Assembly (NCBI GenBank): GCA_964654695.1
Contig: CAZZKJ010000013.1
Location: forward strand, 1-51,455
Reading direction: 5' to 3'
DNA length: 51,455 bases
Source: CAZZKJ01 sp964654695
GTDB taxonomy: Bacteria > Krumholzibacteriota > Krumholzibacteriia > WVZY01
The notes under the pieces were generated by a model. The model saw only the letters and a list, made by a program, of their open reading frames with translations. It searched no databases and was not told the origin of the DNA. The position numbers and the translations under genes were made by a program. Within the stretch, counting starts at the first letter, position 1; the number at the start of each line of letters is the position of its first letter. This document shows positions 15,013-23,108 of the stretch, piece by piece.

Positions 15013-15993
15013 TCATTGGCTCTTATCGCCGCCGTAATAAACGCCTTCGAGCGCGTCCTCCGGTTCAGGATACGGGCTGTTCTCCGCCCACTCGACGGCC
15101 TCGGTTATTGAAGTTTCAATTTCTTTTTCAATCTTGTCGATCTGTCCCTGTGTCAGGGTTTTATCCTTTATCAGGATTTCCTCGAATCTTTTGATCGGAT
15201 CTTTCTTTTTCCACTCTGCGAAAAGCTCTTTGGGTACATAGCCTGCGTCGTCATGCGCGCTGTGCCCGGTCATGCGAAAGGTTTTGAATTCTACTATACT
15301 GGGCCCCAAACCGGTGCGGGCTCTTTTTACGGCTCTGTCCGCGGCTTCGTGCACGGCCAGAACATCGTTTCCATCGACTATTTCGCCGGGTATGCCGTAG
15401 GCCGCCGCGCGGTCGGCGACGTTTTCAACAGGCATCTGCAGCCCTGCAGGCGTGGAATAGGCGTACTGGTTGTTATTGATGAAAAAAACCACCGGAAGTT
15501 TTCTGACGCTGGCAAAGTTTATCCCTTCGTGCCAATCCCCCCGGCTTGTTGCCCCTTCTCCGGAATAGCAAAAAGCAACGCGTTTCTCTTCGCGGATCTT
15601 GAATGCCAGCGCGGCCCCGGCGGCAACGGGGACGTTATCGCCGAGATGGCTTACAAAAGCGATTATGTTGTGATTCATGTCTCCCATATGCATGTTGCCG
15701 TCCTTGCCGCCTGTAAGACCGGTTTTTCTTCCCATGTACTGGGCGATAATCCTTCGGATGGAGACGTCCCTGATCAGGAATACCCCCATGTCCCGGTGCG
15801 TCGGCGCCACAACATCATCCTGCTCCATTAAGGACGCCGTTCCCACGGCGATGGCCTCCTGTCCCCTGCCCACGTAGACGCCGCCCACTATTTTACCCTG
15901 TCTGTAAAGTTTTCTTTCTATTCTGTCTTCCAGGGCGCGGGCAAGTTTCATGTAGCGAAGCAAGTCCTTCTTTTTCTTTCCGGAGATTTTCAT
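15013..15993 (-). CDS. E1 alpha subunit, downstream paralogue
   Basis: This is a thiamine-diphosphate-binding E1 alpha of 326 residues. It keeps the expected VAPTHRDMG segment (His66), GRKTGLTGGKDGNMHMG and the phosphorylation-loop-like TGHSAHDDAGYVP. The usual GDG of the cofactor motif reads GEG (145-147, SGEGATSRGD), with the paired NNN at 173-175. Asp to Glu at the Mg-binding position is unusual. It lies between the other alpha and E1 beta, with short gaps on both sides. Confidence 0.9.
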   Translation of the reverse strand: MKISGKKKKDLLRYMKLARALEDRIERKLYRQGKIVGGVYVGRGQEAIAVGTASLMEQDDVVAPTHRDMGVFLIRDVSIRRIIAQYMGRKTGLTGGKDGNMHMGDMNHNIIAFVSHLGDNVPVAAGAALAFKIREEKRVAFCYSGEGATSRGDWHEGINFASVRKLPVVFFINNNQYAYSTPAGLQMPVENVADRAAAYGIPGEIVDGNDVLAVHEAADRAVKRARTGLGPSIVEFKTFRMTGHSAHDDAGYVPKELFAEWKKKDPIKRFEEILIKDKTLTQGQIDKIEKEIETSITEAVEWAENSPYPEPEDALEGVYYGGDKSQ

Positions 15994-16008
15994 CGCAAAG
16001 TCTTTCCT

Positions 16009-17046
16009 CTATGCTTTTGGCTCGTGACTATTTGAATAAACTCCGCTCAAGGCAGATTGGGGATCGGGATAGCCTGCTTCGAGGGCTTCGGCGGCGGCGC
16101 GATCTATTAACGTGGTGATATCGGCATCTGTCTTTTCGATATCGGATTCTTTGCATAATCCGCCCGAGAGCAGGAAAAATTTATATGCATCAATAGGATC
16201 TCTCAATTCCCACTCCAGTCTCAGGCCGGCGGGAACATAGTCGGCGGCATCGTGGGCGGCGTGGCCTTTTCTCCTGAAGGTCTTGCTTTCGATGAGGACC
16301 GGTCCGCCGCCTTCAACACAGCGTTTCCTGGCCCGCCGGGTTGCGTCTAGTACCGCGAGAATATTATTGCCGTCGATGATTTCACCGTAGATTCCATAGG
16401 CTTCGGCTCTGTCCGCGAAATTCTCGATATTGGCCTGTTTGCTTGCCGGAGTGGAGTATGCGTAGAGATTATTTTCCACGAAAAGTATCAGCGGCAGATG
16501 CCTGACGGCCGCAAAGTTCAAGCCTTCATGAAAAGCCGCAGTGCTGGTGCCGCCGTCTCCTATATAAGTAAGGGCAACGCGGCGTGGACGTTTTTTGTCC
16601 AGGACCATGGCCACGCCGGCCATGACCGGAATAAGATCGCCCAGAAGGCTTACCGGCGCAATCAAGCCTTTTTCCAATGAGCCGAGATGCAGGGTCGTAT
16701 CTTTTCCTTTCGTGGGACCGGTTTTTCTTCCCAGGTATTGAAGCATCACCTCGAGCGGACTAATGCCTCTTAGTAGCAGCGAACCCAGGTTCCTAATCAT
16801 CGGAGCCAGGTAATCGCCCCGCCCGAGAGCGTACGCGCTGCCTATGGACGTGGCCTCCTGACCCAGGCTCGAATAAAGTCCGCCGACGATTTCGTTTTGC
16901 ATGTAGAGCACGTTAAGGCGCTCCTCGAGCATGCGGTTTAGCTGCATGTAGTAATAGAGCTCGATATAATTCTTCCGGGATAATTCCAGTCCCTCGGGAG
17001 AATCGATCGCGTAGGGCTCAGATATGGATGGCTTCGCCGTAGACAT
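16009..17046 (-). CDS. E1 alpha subunit, upstream paralogue
   Basis: This is a second E1 alpha, 345 residues, clearly homologous to the next gene but far from identical. It keeps a canonical GDG (163-165, YIGDGGTSTA) and NN (192-193). The position of the conserved His in VAPTHRDMG is changed: the segment reads APMIRNLGS. The loop segment is KGHAAHDAADYVP. It overlaps the E3 gene by 29 bases. Tandem divergent E1 alpha genes with one beta are unusual. This may be a substrate-specific alternative subunit or a partner in a mixed tetramer (inference). Confidence 0.88.
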   Translation of the reverse strand: MSTAKPSISEPYAIDSPEGLELSRKNYIELYYYMQLNRMLEERLNVLYMQNEIVGGLYSSLGQEATSIGSAYALGRGDYLAPMIRNLGSLLLRGISPLEVMLQYLGRKTGPTKGKDTTLHLGSLEKGLIAPVSLLGDLIPVMAGVAMVLDKKRPRRVALTYIGDGGTSTAAFHEGLNFAAVRHLPLILFVENNLYAYSTPASKQANIENFADRAEAYGIYGEIIDGNNILAVLDATRRARKRCVEGGGPVLIESKTFRRKGHAAHDAADYVPAGLRLEWELRDPIDAYKFFLLSGGLCKESDIEKTDADITTLIDRAAAEALEAGYPDPQSALSGVYSNSHEPKA

Positions 17047-18409
17047 CGTGTGCAGCCTCCGCCATTGCTTCCGAAAGTGTCGGATGGGGATGTATGGTTT
17101 TTGTTATAGATTCCACAGTTGCTTCGAGATTCAGGGCAGCGCCGGCTTCCGCTATAAGCTCGGTTGCGCCGGGACCTATGATATGCACGCCTAATACTTC
17201 GTCATATTTTTTCTCGGATATAATTTTTACAAATCCTTCTGTTTCTCCGAGGATGGAAGCCTTGCCGCTGGCCGAAAACGGAAACTTTCCTACGGCGATA
17301 TCGTGTCCGGCCTCCCTGGCCTGTTTTTCGCTCAAGCCCACGCTCGCCACTTCCGGCTGCGAATACGTACATGATGGACTTTTTTTGTAATCTATGCTTT
17401 GTGCCGGCCTGCCCGCCGCGTGATTGACGGCCAGCAGTCCTTCAGCTGATGCCACGTGGGCGAGCTGCGGGGTATTTACGACATCGCCGATGGCGTAAAT
17501 GCCTTTTGAACTCGTCTGCATATATTCGTCAATCTTGATAAAGGATCCGTCTGCATCGATATCGGCTGCTTCCAGGGCTATTCCAGCGGCAGCAGGTTTT
17601 CTGCCTACCGCGAGAAGCGCCTTGTCCACCGCGATTTCGCGCTGGGAATCACCAGAACGCAGTTCGAGATGCACCCTGCCGCCGGATGTGGAAGTTTTTG
17701 ATACGCGTGTCGATGTGGAAATGCTGATGTTCCGTGAGGCAAGCGACTTCGCAAGCGACTTCGAGATTTCCTCGTCTTCGAGCGGCAGGATATCCGGAAG
17801 AAGCTCTATCAATTCCACTTTGGTTCCGAAGCTTGCGAATATGGATGCAAACTCAACTCCGACCGCTCCGGCACCGATTACGGCAAGGCTGGATGGGATC
17901 TGCTTTAAATCGAGTATATGATCGCTGTTGAGAACCAGTTCGCCGTCGGGAACGATTCCAGGAAGCTCGGAGGGAATCGATCCGGTCGAGATTATTGTTT
18001 TTTTCGCCCGAATGGTATTCCGGGTATCGGGGTCCTTTATGGATATGGAAGACCTGTCCCGGAATGATCCGAATCCTTTTATAACTTCGACTTTTCGTTT
18101 TTTCATCAAGTATTCGATACCTTTTGCAAGTTTCAACACGATCTTTTTTTTACGGGCCTGGGTTTTCTTATAATCCAATTTTATATTGTCGACGGCGATT
18201 CCGTGCTGGTTCAAACGCGAGAGTTCGTCATAGATGCGGGCGGATTGGAGCAGGGCCTTCGTGGGTATGCATCCCCTGTGCAGGCACGTTCCGCCGAGCA
18301 GCGGATCTTTTTCGATAAGGGCCGTTTTAAGACCCAAAGTGCCGGCCCTGATGGCGGCCACGTAACCGCCGGGGCCGCTGCCAATTATGGCTAAATCGAA
18401 TTCTTTCAA
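17018..18409 (-). CDS. lpdA: Dihydrolipoamide dehydrogenase (E3), TTG start
   Basis: This FAD enzyme reoxidises the dihydrolipoyl group and reduces NAD+. It has 463 residues. Motifs: IIGSGPGGYVAAIRAG at the N-terminus, the redox disulfide GGTCLHRGCIPTKAL, the NAD site VIGAGAVGVEFASIF, YAIGDV, and the C-terminal HPHPTLSEA with the catalytic His-Glu. The start is TTG 18409, preceded by AAAGGGG at a good distance. The frame continues 32 codons upstream, but that part has no E3 similarity. It is the first gene of the operon and lies downstream of one of two divergent promoters. Confidence 0.93.
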   Translation of the reverse strand: MKEFDLAIIGSGPGGYVAAIRAGTLGLKTALIEKDPLLGGTCLHRGCIPTKALLQSARIYDELSRLNQHGIAVDNIKLDYKKTQARKKKIVLKLAKGIEYLMKKRKVEVIKGFGSFRDRSSISIKDPDTRNTIRAKKTIISTGSIPSELPGIVPDGELVLNSDHILDLKQIPSSLAVIGAGAVGVEFASIFASFGTKVELIELLPDILPLEDEEISKSLAKSLASRNISISTSTRVSKTSTSGGRVHLELRSGDSQREIAVDKALLAVGRKPAAAGIALEAADIDADGSFIKIDEYMQTSSKGIYAIGDVVNTPQLAHVASAEGLLAVNHAAGRPAQSIDYKKSPSCTYSQPEVASVGLSEKQAREAGHDIAVGKFPFSASGKASILGETEGFVKIISEKKYDEVLGVHIIGPGATELIAEAGAALNLEATVESITKTIHPHPTLSEAMAEAAHDVYGEAIHI

Positions 18410-18504
18410 AAAATACCCCTTTCTAAAACAACCGGGACTCAAAAACAGTCTTTTCCCCGGGAGAGTGATGTGGGGCAGAAAAACATGTGTCCTTATCTCG
18501 TGCA

Positions 18505-18532
18505 AATATAACTATTTACAAATATTGCTCAA
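18505..18532 (-). promoter_or_regulatory. Promoter of the lipoate/2-oxoacid dehydrogenase operon
   Basis: On the minus strand TTGAGC (18527-18532), a 16-bp spacer and TATATT (18505-18510) lie about 95 bases before the lpdA TTG start. Its -35 overlaps that of the divergent promoter. Apart from these two, the 355-base gap 18410-18764 shows no clear element. Confidence 0.5.
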
Positions 18533-18552
18533 AAACTATATCATATTATAAT
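18525..18552 (+). promoter_or_regulatory. Promoter toward the FabL-like reductase gene
   Basis: TTGCTC (18525-18530), a 16-bp spacer and a perfect TATAAT (18547-18552) face right. The transcript would have a leader of about 200 bases before the reductase gene. It overlaps the minus-strand promoter. Confidence 0.5.
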
Positions 18553-18764
18553 AAGAAGATGGGTGAATAGATGCAACCAAAAACCGGCCTGGATTTTGTC
18601 ATAAGGCACTGCGGTTTGCCGGTCTCGGAAGACCAGGGCGGGCTTAAATACAAACCCTGCTTGCGTATCCATCTTCGCTGTGTTTTATTAGGGAACATGA
18701 TAATTAAGAGTCAGAAAGTAATTTAAGAAGCGGCTTTTCGGGTGCCGCCCTTGTATGTGAAAGT

Positions 18765-19574
18765 ATGGTGAAATCGATGACAACAAAAGAATGGGTTTTG
18801 ATATTGGGCGCATCGAGCGGCTTCGGAGCGGCGTCTGCCAGAGAACTGGCCGGATCCGGTTTCAATATTTTCGGCGTTCATCTGGACAAACGCGCTACCA
18901 TGGGCAATGTCGACGAGATCCGCGCCGATATTGAATCGGCGGGCGGCAGATCGGTTTTTTTCAACGTCAATGCAGCCAGCGAAGATAAGCGGGCGTTGGT
19001 GATAGCAGGTATAAAAGAGGAACTCGCCTCTTTGCGCCTCGAACCTCCAATCAGGGTGTTGATGCACTCGCTGGCTTTCGGAGCTTTGAAGAGATTTATT
19101 TCGTCTGACGGCGAGGAGGTTGTAAACAGTTCGCAAATGGGATGGACCCTGGATGTTATGGCCCACTCTTTGGTGTACTGGACACAGGACCTGGTAAAAG
19201 CCGGCCTCCTGGCCGACGGCAGCAGAATTTTCGCGATGACCAGCTCGGGCGGGGAGCGGGTGCTCCCATATTACGGAGCCGTATCTGCCGCCAAAGCCGC
19301 GCTGGAGTCCCATGTACGCCAATTGGCCGTCGAACTGATCGGCCGGGGCATAAGTATTAACGCCCTGAGGGCGGGTGTTACCGACACCCCGGCGCTTAGA
19401 AAGATTCCCGACTCCGAAAAATTGGCGGAACGTGTGGCCAAGAAAAATCCTGGGGGCAGGCTTACGAAGCCAGAAGACGTGGCCCACGCGATTTGTGCTT
19501 TAAGCAAGGTTAAAACCAATTGGTTGACCGGAAACGTGATCGGCGTGGACGGCGGAGAGCACCTGGTCGACTGA
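18765..19574 (+). CDS. SDR oxidoreductase, FabL-like enoyl-ACP reductase candidate
   Basis: This is a short-chain dehydrogenase of 269 residues. The nucleotide site is GASSGFGAASAREL. The catalytic residues have Tyr-x6-Lys spacing (YGAVSAAK), which is typical of enoyl-ACP reductases (FabI, FabL) rather than the Tyr-x3-Lys of ordinary SDRs. The C-terminal ISINALRAGVTDTPALRKIP also resembles FabL. A role in the last step of fatty-acid elongation is therefore likely but not certain. An alternative start at 18777 has GGTGA 5 bases upstream. It is divergent from the lipoate operon, which draws octanoyl-ACP from the same pathway. Confidence 0.78.
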   Translation: MVKSMTTKEWVLILGASSGFGAASARELAGSGFNIFGVHLDKRATMGNVDEIRADIESAGGRSVFFNVNAASEDKRALVIAGIKEELASLRLEPPIRVLMHSLAFGALKRFISSDGEEVVNSSQMGWTLDVMAHSLVYWTQDLVKAGLLADGSRIFAMTSSGGERVLPYYGAVSAAKAALESHVRQLAVELIGRGISINALRAGVTDTPALRKIPDSEKLAERVAKKNPGGRLTKPEDVAHAICALSKVKTNWLTGNVIGVDGGEHLVD

Positions 19575-19610
19575 CGGAGAATCCGACCGTCATCGCCGCG
19601 CCCGGATGGA

Positions 19611-20591
19611 TTATTTGACCAGGCTGATAAGCACCGGTAGAAAATACAAACCCGAGGTGAGGGCAGTCCATGCAGGACCTCCCTGGGTGGAGCGCATGTC
19701 CCCAAAAATCCTCAGTCCGGCGCTTGATGCCAGTAAGAGCATAATCCATAAGACTATAAAAATAGAGCGCGCTTCGTCGTTTCGTGCGGCCGGAACGATT
19801 ACCGCAAGAAAAATGAGCGCGAGTCCAATTGTTGCAAACAGCGCGAATCTGTTGGCAGATCCCCGGTTCTCGGCTTCTTCTCCGGTGCTTCTTATCGACA
19901 AGAATGAAATTGCAGCTATAATAAATGGGGCATATCCAATCATTGAATACATCTCGGGAAATGACCGCAGGCCCGCAACCCATCCCGACGCCGTCTGAAC
20001 AGGATGCATAAACAATTCGTTGACAGAAGCCGCCGCAGGGCCGGACGGCAAGGTCAACACCCCGGTCCGGTCGAGAATTGCAAGAAAAGCGGTTTCCGAG
20101 AGCAGGTATATCGCAGCGCCCCGGATGTTAGTAAAAACTATAAGAGCAATCGCGAGAACCGGATATGAATAAACCATAAAAGGTCTAACTGCCGCGGCCG
20201 CCGCCAGCAGAGCTGCAGAAATCAAATACATTTTAATATTAGCCGGCCGGTGGAAAAGCCCGGGCAAAGCCAGGCAGAAAAGCACCGCGGCGAGAGTATC
20301 CAAAGGAAAGCGGGGGATTAAATACGCGGTGGTAGGCAACGCGCACAGAGCGTAAAGGGGCAGGAAGACGGTATGGCCGAATTCTCCGGAGATCCGGAAA
20401 GAAAGACCCATAACAATAAAAAGAAGCAGAACAGACAAGATTATCCCGAAAGGCGTTGGAAAAATGTCGATGCCGCCAAATGATTCAAAAAGCATATTGG
20501 AATCGTGGGTGGATAGGTGCCGGTGAACCGGTATCGATACCAACAGAACCGCACAAGCACCGGCCATGTGAAACCAAAAAGCCCGGGTCAT
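19611..20591 (-). CDS. Polytopic membrane protein, function unknown
   Basis: This is an inner-membrane protein of 326 residues with about eight to nine hydrophobic segments, loops rich in Pro and aromatic residues, and no recognised catalytic motif. The overall look is reminiscent of GT-C-type membrane proteins, but no acidic catalytic loop is evident, so I do not assign that. ATG 20591 is chosen because AAAGGA lies 6 bases before it. The frame extends to an in-frame TTG at 20723 that overlaps the upstream CoA-binding gene. Confidence 0.72.
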   Translation of the reverse strand: MTRAFWFHMAGACAVLLVSIPVHRHLSTHDSNMLFESFGGIDIFPTPFGIILSVLLLFIVMGLSFRISGEFGHTVFLPLYALCALPTTAYLIPRFPLDTLAAVLFCLALPGLFHRPANIKMYLISAALLAAAAAVRPFMVYSYPVLAIALIVFTNIRGAAIYLLSETAFLAILDRTGVLTLPSGPAAASVNELFMHPVQTASGWVAGLRSFPEMYSMIGYAPFIIAAISFLSIRSTGEEAENRGSANRFALFATIGLALIFLAVIVPAARNDEARSIFIVLWIMLLLASSAGLRIFGDMRSTQGGPAWTALTSGLYFLPVLISLVK

Positions 20592-20712
20592 ATGCCGTCC
20601 TTTCCAATGCGGGAAGATTCTGCTAATACGCTCATGATATCGATGAAAAAATACTCTCGATGCTTTTGCGCGGGGCCGCCGCGGCTGAGCCCCGCGGTCC
20701 AGATCCTGGGAA

Positions 20713-21084
20713 TCAGTAGTCAACCGGAGTCTCGCCTATATCCACTATGCTGCAGGCCAGTATGGGGCTCAGTCCGGCATCCCGGGCTTTTCTTACCACT
20801 TCATCGTTTTCGCTGCCAGGATTGAGAAATAATTCCTTTGTTCCCTTGGCGGCAATGTCATCTATTATGCTCAACGTGACCTGGGGCGGAAGATAGACCG
20901 AAATCCTGTCCAGTTCTCCCGGCACGTCTTTTATAGACCCGTATGCCTTCAGACCCTCGATGGTTTCTTCTTTGGGATTGACGGGGTAAACTTCATATCC
21001 CTGTTTTATGTAAGCCCTGACGGCTTTATTACTGAACTTGTCCCGGTTGTTAGAAGCCCCGATAATTGCAACTTTGACGTCCAT
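20713..21084 (-). CDS. CoA-binding domain protein
   Basis: This is a Rossmann-type protein of 123 residues (VAIIGASNNRDKFSNKA; GYEVYPVNPKEETIEG; LFLNPGSENDEV). It matches the stand-alone CoA-binding family (YccU type), equivalent to the N-terminal part of succinyl-CoA synthetase alpha. Its role in the cell is not established. The SD AAGGAG precedes the ATG. It is followed on the same strand by the polytopic membrane protein. Confidence 0.88.
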   Translation of the reverse strand: MDVKVAIIGASNNRDKFSNKAVRAYIKQGYEVYPVNPKEETIEGLKAYGSIKDVPGELDRISVYLPPQVTLSIIDDIAAKGTKELFLNPGSENDEVVRKARDAGLSPILACSIVDIGETPVDY

Positions 21085-21212
21085 AATATGCTCCTTGCAG
21101 ATTAAGGATTCGATCCCCCGGATTTATATTCTTAACCGTCTTCAATATACAAAAGGGCTGCGTTGATGTGAATCGATTATTGGAGAATAAACCGGGGGAA
21201 ATGGAAACGCGT

Positions 21213-21956
21213 TTAATCGGTCTGTATCATGCCCAGCAATGGAGCTTCTGCAATGGGTTTCGACAGAGTCAGCTCCTTTTTGCCGAACTGAAGGGCCTGA
21301 GTGCGGGAAGGAAACCAGATATCGGCGCGTTTCCGCCAGCGGCCGTGCATCGAGTCTTCGACAACGAACTCTCCCAATCCCTGGATCATCACGCAGTCTC
21401 CGAATCTGAAAGGAGCGTCGGGAGTGTAGGTTTGAAGAAGATCTCGGGACAGCGCTATGATTCCGTTTCGAGTTGCGGTATTGGCAGCAGTTATAAAAGG
21501 GGTATCATCCGTTTCGATTGGACTGCTGGAGTATCCTGTGGTGGTTACTTTGATTCTCAATTCTCCGTCGGAATAGACTTTGTAGCCCGCATCCAGTAGA
21601 AGCCCATGCAGTTGGGAGCGTTCGGCCAGAAGCTCGCCGACGGCGCTTTTCAGTGCGTAATTCTCCGCGCTCACAGCGGTCCTGACGTATTTCAACTCGC
21701 TTTCCCGTTCAAGACGGTTGGCGTGTTCGGATAGAAAGAGAAGACCCGGTCCTAAAACGGCAGCTGCGAGAATAACTAGAGCCAAAGCCCGTTTGGGAGA
21801 AGATACCAGGTGCAGTACCTTCGATGCGGCGGCGATGCACTTATTCACCGCACCATGAAAGATCAGGATAATAGAGATAACCCAGCGGCGGATTACGATA
21901 ATCACATAATTGGCCGCACGGGAAATAAAGTCTTTTTTCCAGATTTTCCCACCCAT
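21213..21956 (-). CDS. Membrane-anchored 3D-domain protein
   Basis: This is a protein of 247 residues: a basic N-terminal region with two hydrophobic segments (about 15-45 and 58-78), a helical probably coiled-coil stretch (about 80-120), then a C-terminal 3D domain (about 133-230). In that domain VTTTGYSSSP, FRFGDCVMI and VEDSMHGRW carry the conserved Asp residues. The domain is the double-psi barrel also found in MltA-type lytic transglycosylases and YabE/Rpf-like proteins, so a periplasmic peptidoglycan-cleaving role is likely. ATG 21956 is preferred for GGGAGA upstream; an in-frame TTG lies 11 codons further out. Confidence 0.85.
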   Translation of the reverse strand: MGGKIWKKDFISRAANYVIIVIRRWVISIILIFHGAVNKCIAAASKVLHLVSSPKRALALVILAAAVLGPGLLFLSEHANRLERESELKYVRTAVSAENYALKSAVGELLAERSQLHGLLLDAGYKVYSDGELRIKVTTTGYSSSPIETDDTPFITAANTATRNGIIALSRDLLQTYTPDAPFRFGDCVMIQGLGEFVVEDSMHGRWRKRADIWFPSRTQALQFGKKELTLSKPIAEAPLLGMIQTD

Positions 21957-22063
21957 TTTGATGTCTCTCCCTAATAGCAAAAAATCCAACGGGCTGTTGG
22001 GTCGCTTAACTCTCTCATAAAACGGATCAATTTCCGCCGGAGGCCTCGAATTTTCAGAGTATA

Positions 22064-22093
22064 ATTATATAATTCCTATTTATCATAAGTCAA
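22064..22093 (-). promoter_or_regulatory. Promoter of the 3D-domain gene
   Basis: On the minus strand TTGACT (22088-22093), an 18-bp spacer and a perfect TATAAT (22064-22069) lie about 100 bases before the 3D-domain gene. The 317-base gap 21957-22273 otherwise holds only the hairpin listed next. Confidence 0.65.
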
Positions 22094-22216
22094 GTCCGAT
22101 TATTGCTCGAAAAGCCGCTCAGAATGCCGCCGCCGCCGTGCTTTTCATAACGATAGATAATTGAATAAGATAGAATGCACAGCATCCGGCTCCTCCTGCG
22201 GAAGTTTTTTTATGAA

Positions 22217-22238
22217 TTCGCCCATGAATCCGGGCGAA
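22217..22238. other. 7-bp hairpin in the intergenic gap
   Basis: A perfect stem TTCGCCC / GGGCGAA with an 8-base loop lies 36 bases past the stop of the minus-strand secreted-protein gene. On the minus strand it is followed by ttcataaaaaaac, an A run rather than a T run, so it is not a classical terminator in that direction. It may still mark the 3' end of that transcript. Confidence 0.35.
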
Positions 22239-22273
22239 AACGCATTCGGAGTCAATCGAATTTGCGGTGATGG

Positions 22274-23014
22274 TTATTTTTCCAGCTTGTGGTATTTGGT
22301 CCGCACTTCACGGCTGAAATAGCCGTCCAGAAAAACCTCGGTCGAGGTGCTTGGGAAATCCAGGTAAATGGGTACATGCGTATCCATGTCCAAATAGGAG
22401 TAGAAGGGAACTGAGCCTTCCTGGGCTACTATTAACTTGGTGCATACCAGCGGACCTTTTTGGGTTTCCATTTCGAATTCGCTCGATACGGTGACTTTGG
22501 CTTTGCTCGCCATGAAATCGGAAGGGTAAAAAAGCGTCACCGGCCAATACTCCTTCTTCGATCTCAAGTATGCCCGGGCCAGCACGATTTCATGATCTAT
22601 CACATAATTCTCAAAAAAGATGGTTTCAACATCTTTTGATAGGGGCAGCCTGGACTCGTACGTGTTTCCGGATACCTTTTGGTCGCCTACAATCGAATCC
22701 CGTTCGAGGAATACGCGGCCGGAGAAGCTATCCGTGCCGGGTTTGTTTCCGTTATAAAAGATGGAAACAGGTTTGTAGGATTCGCTGTCCAGCTCTGTAT
22801 GGCACTTGATGTTGTAAGCATCTCCTGCAAAATCAATATTGGTCTCAGAATCGATAATTATAAGATCAGATTTCAAACCGGATGTGAATTTACAGCTCCC
22901 GGCATACTGACCCTGAATGAAAATATGATAATTGCCGCTTTTAGGGAATGCCCTTCCGAAAGCGGTTTGCATGAGAACGAGAAAAACTAGCACTGAAAAG
23001 AAAGCTGCGCGCAT
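22274..23014 (-). CDS. Secreted protein, DUF3108-like, unknown function
   Basis: This is an exported protein of 246 residues. The start MRAAFFSVLVFLVLMQTAFG is a clear signal peptide, with GGGAGA just upstream of ATG 23014. The mature part is beta-rich with alternating polar and hydrophobic residues (HIFIQGQYAGSCKF, ETNIDFAG, VFLERDSI). It resembles DUF3108-type periplasmic proteins only in general layout. Three cysteines are scattered. It lies next to the polysaccharide cluster but is probably a separate unit. I assign no function. Confidence 0.7.
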   Translation of the reverse strand: MRAAFFSVLVFLVLMQTAFGRAFPKSGNYHIFIQGQYAGSCKFTSGLKSDLIIIDSETNIDFAGDAYNIKCHTELDSESYKPVSIFYNGNKPGTDSFSGRVFLERDSIVGDQKVSGNTYESRLPLSKDVETIFFENYVIDHEIVLARAYLRSKKEYWPVTLFYPSDFMASKAKVTVSSEFEMETQKGPLVCTKLIVAQEGSVPFYSYLDMDTHVPIYLDFPSTSTEVFLDGYFSREVRTKYHKLEK

Positions 23015-23108
23015 TGCCGTCTCCCGGTTTGAGGTCGCGGCCGTCTTACTAATGCGGCCGGTTGGTTGATAGTATATTGTTTTCATGGGAGCTGTGCAAC
23101 CCCGAAGC

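Noticed and set aside
18571..18726. Open frame of 51 codons upstream of the FabL-like gene
   Set aside because: It has a promoter upstream but no convincing SD, and the predicted peptide shows no recognisable composition or motif. It is more likely leader sequence.
22196..22238. Rho-independent terminator after the secreted-protein gene
   Set aside because: The 7-bp hairpin is followed on the minus strand by an A run, not a T run, so it is listed only as a hairpin.
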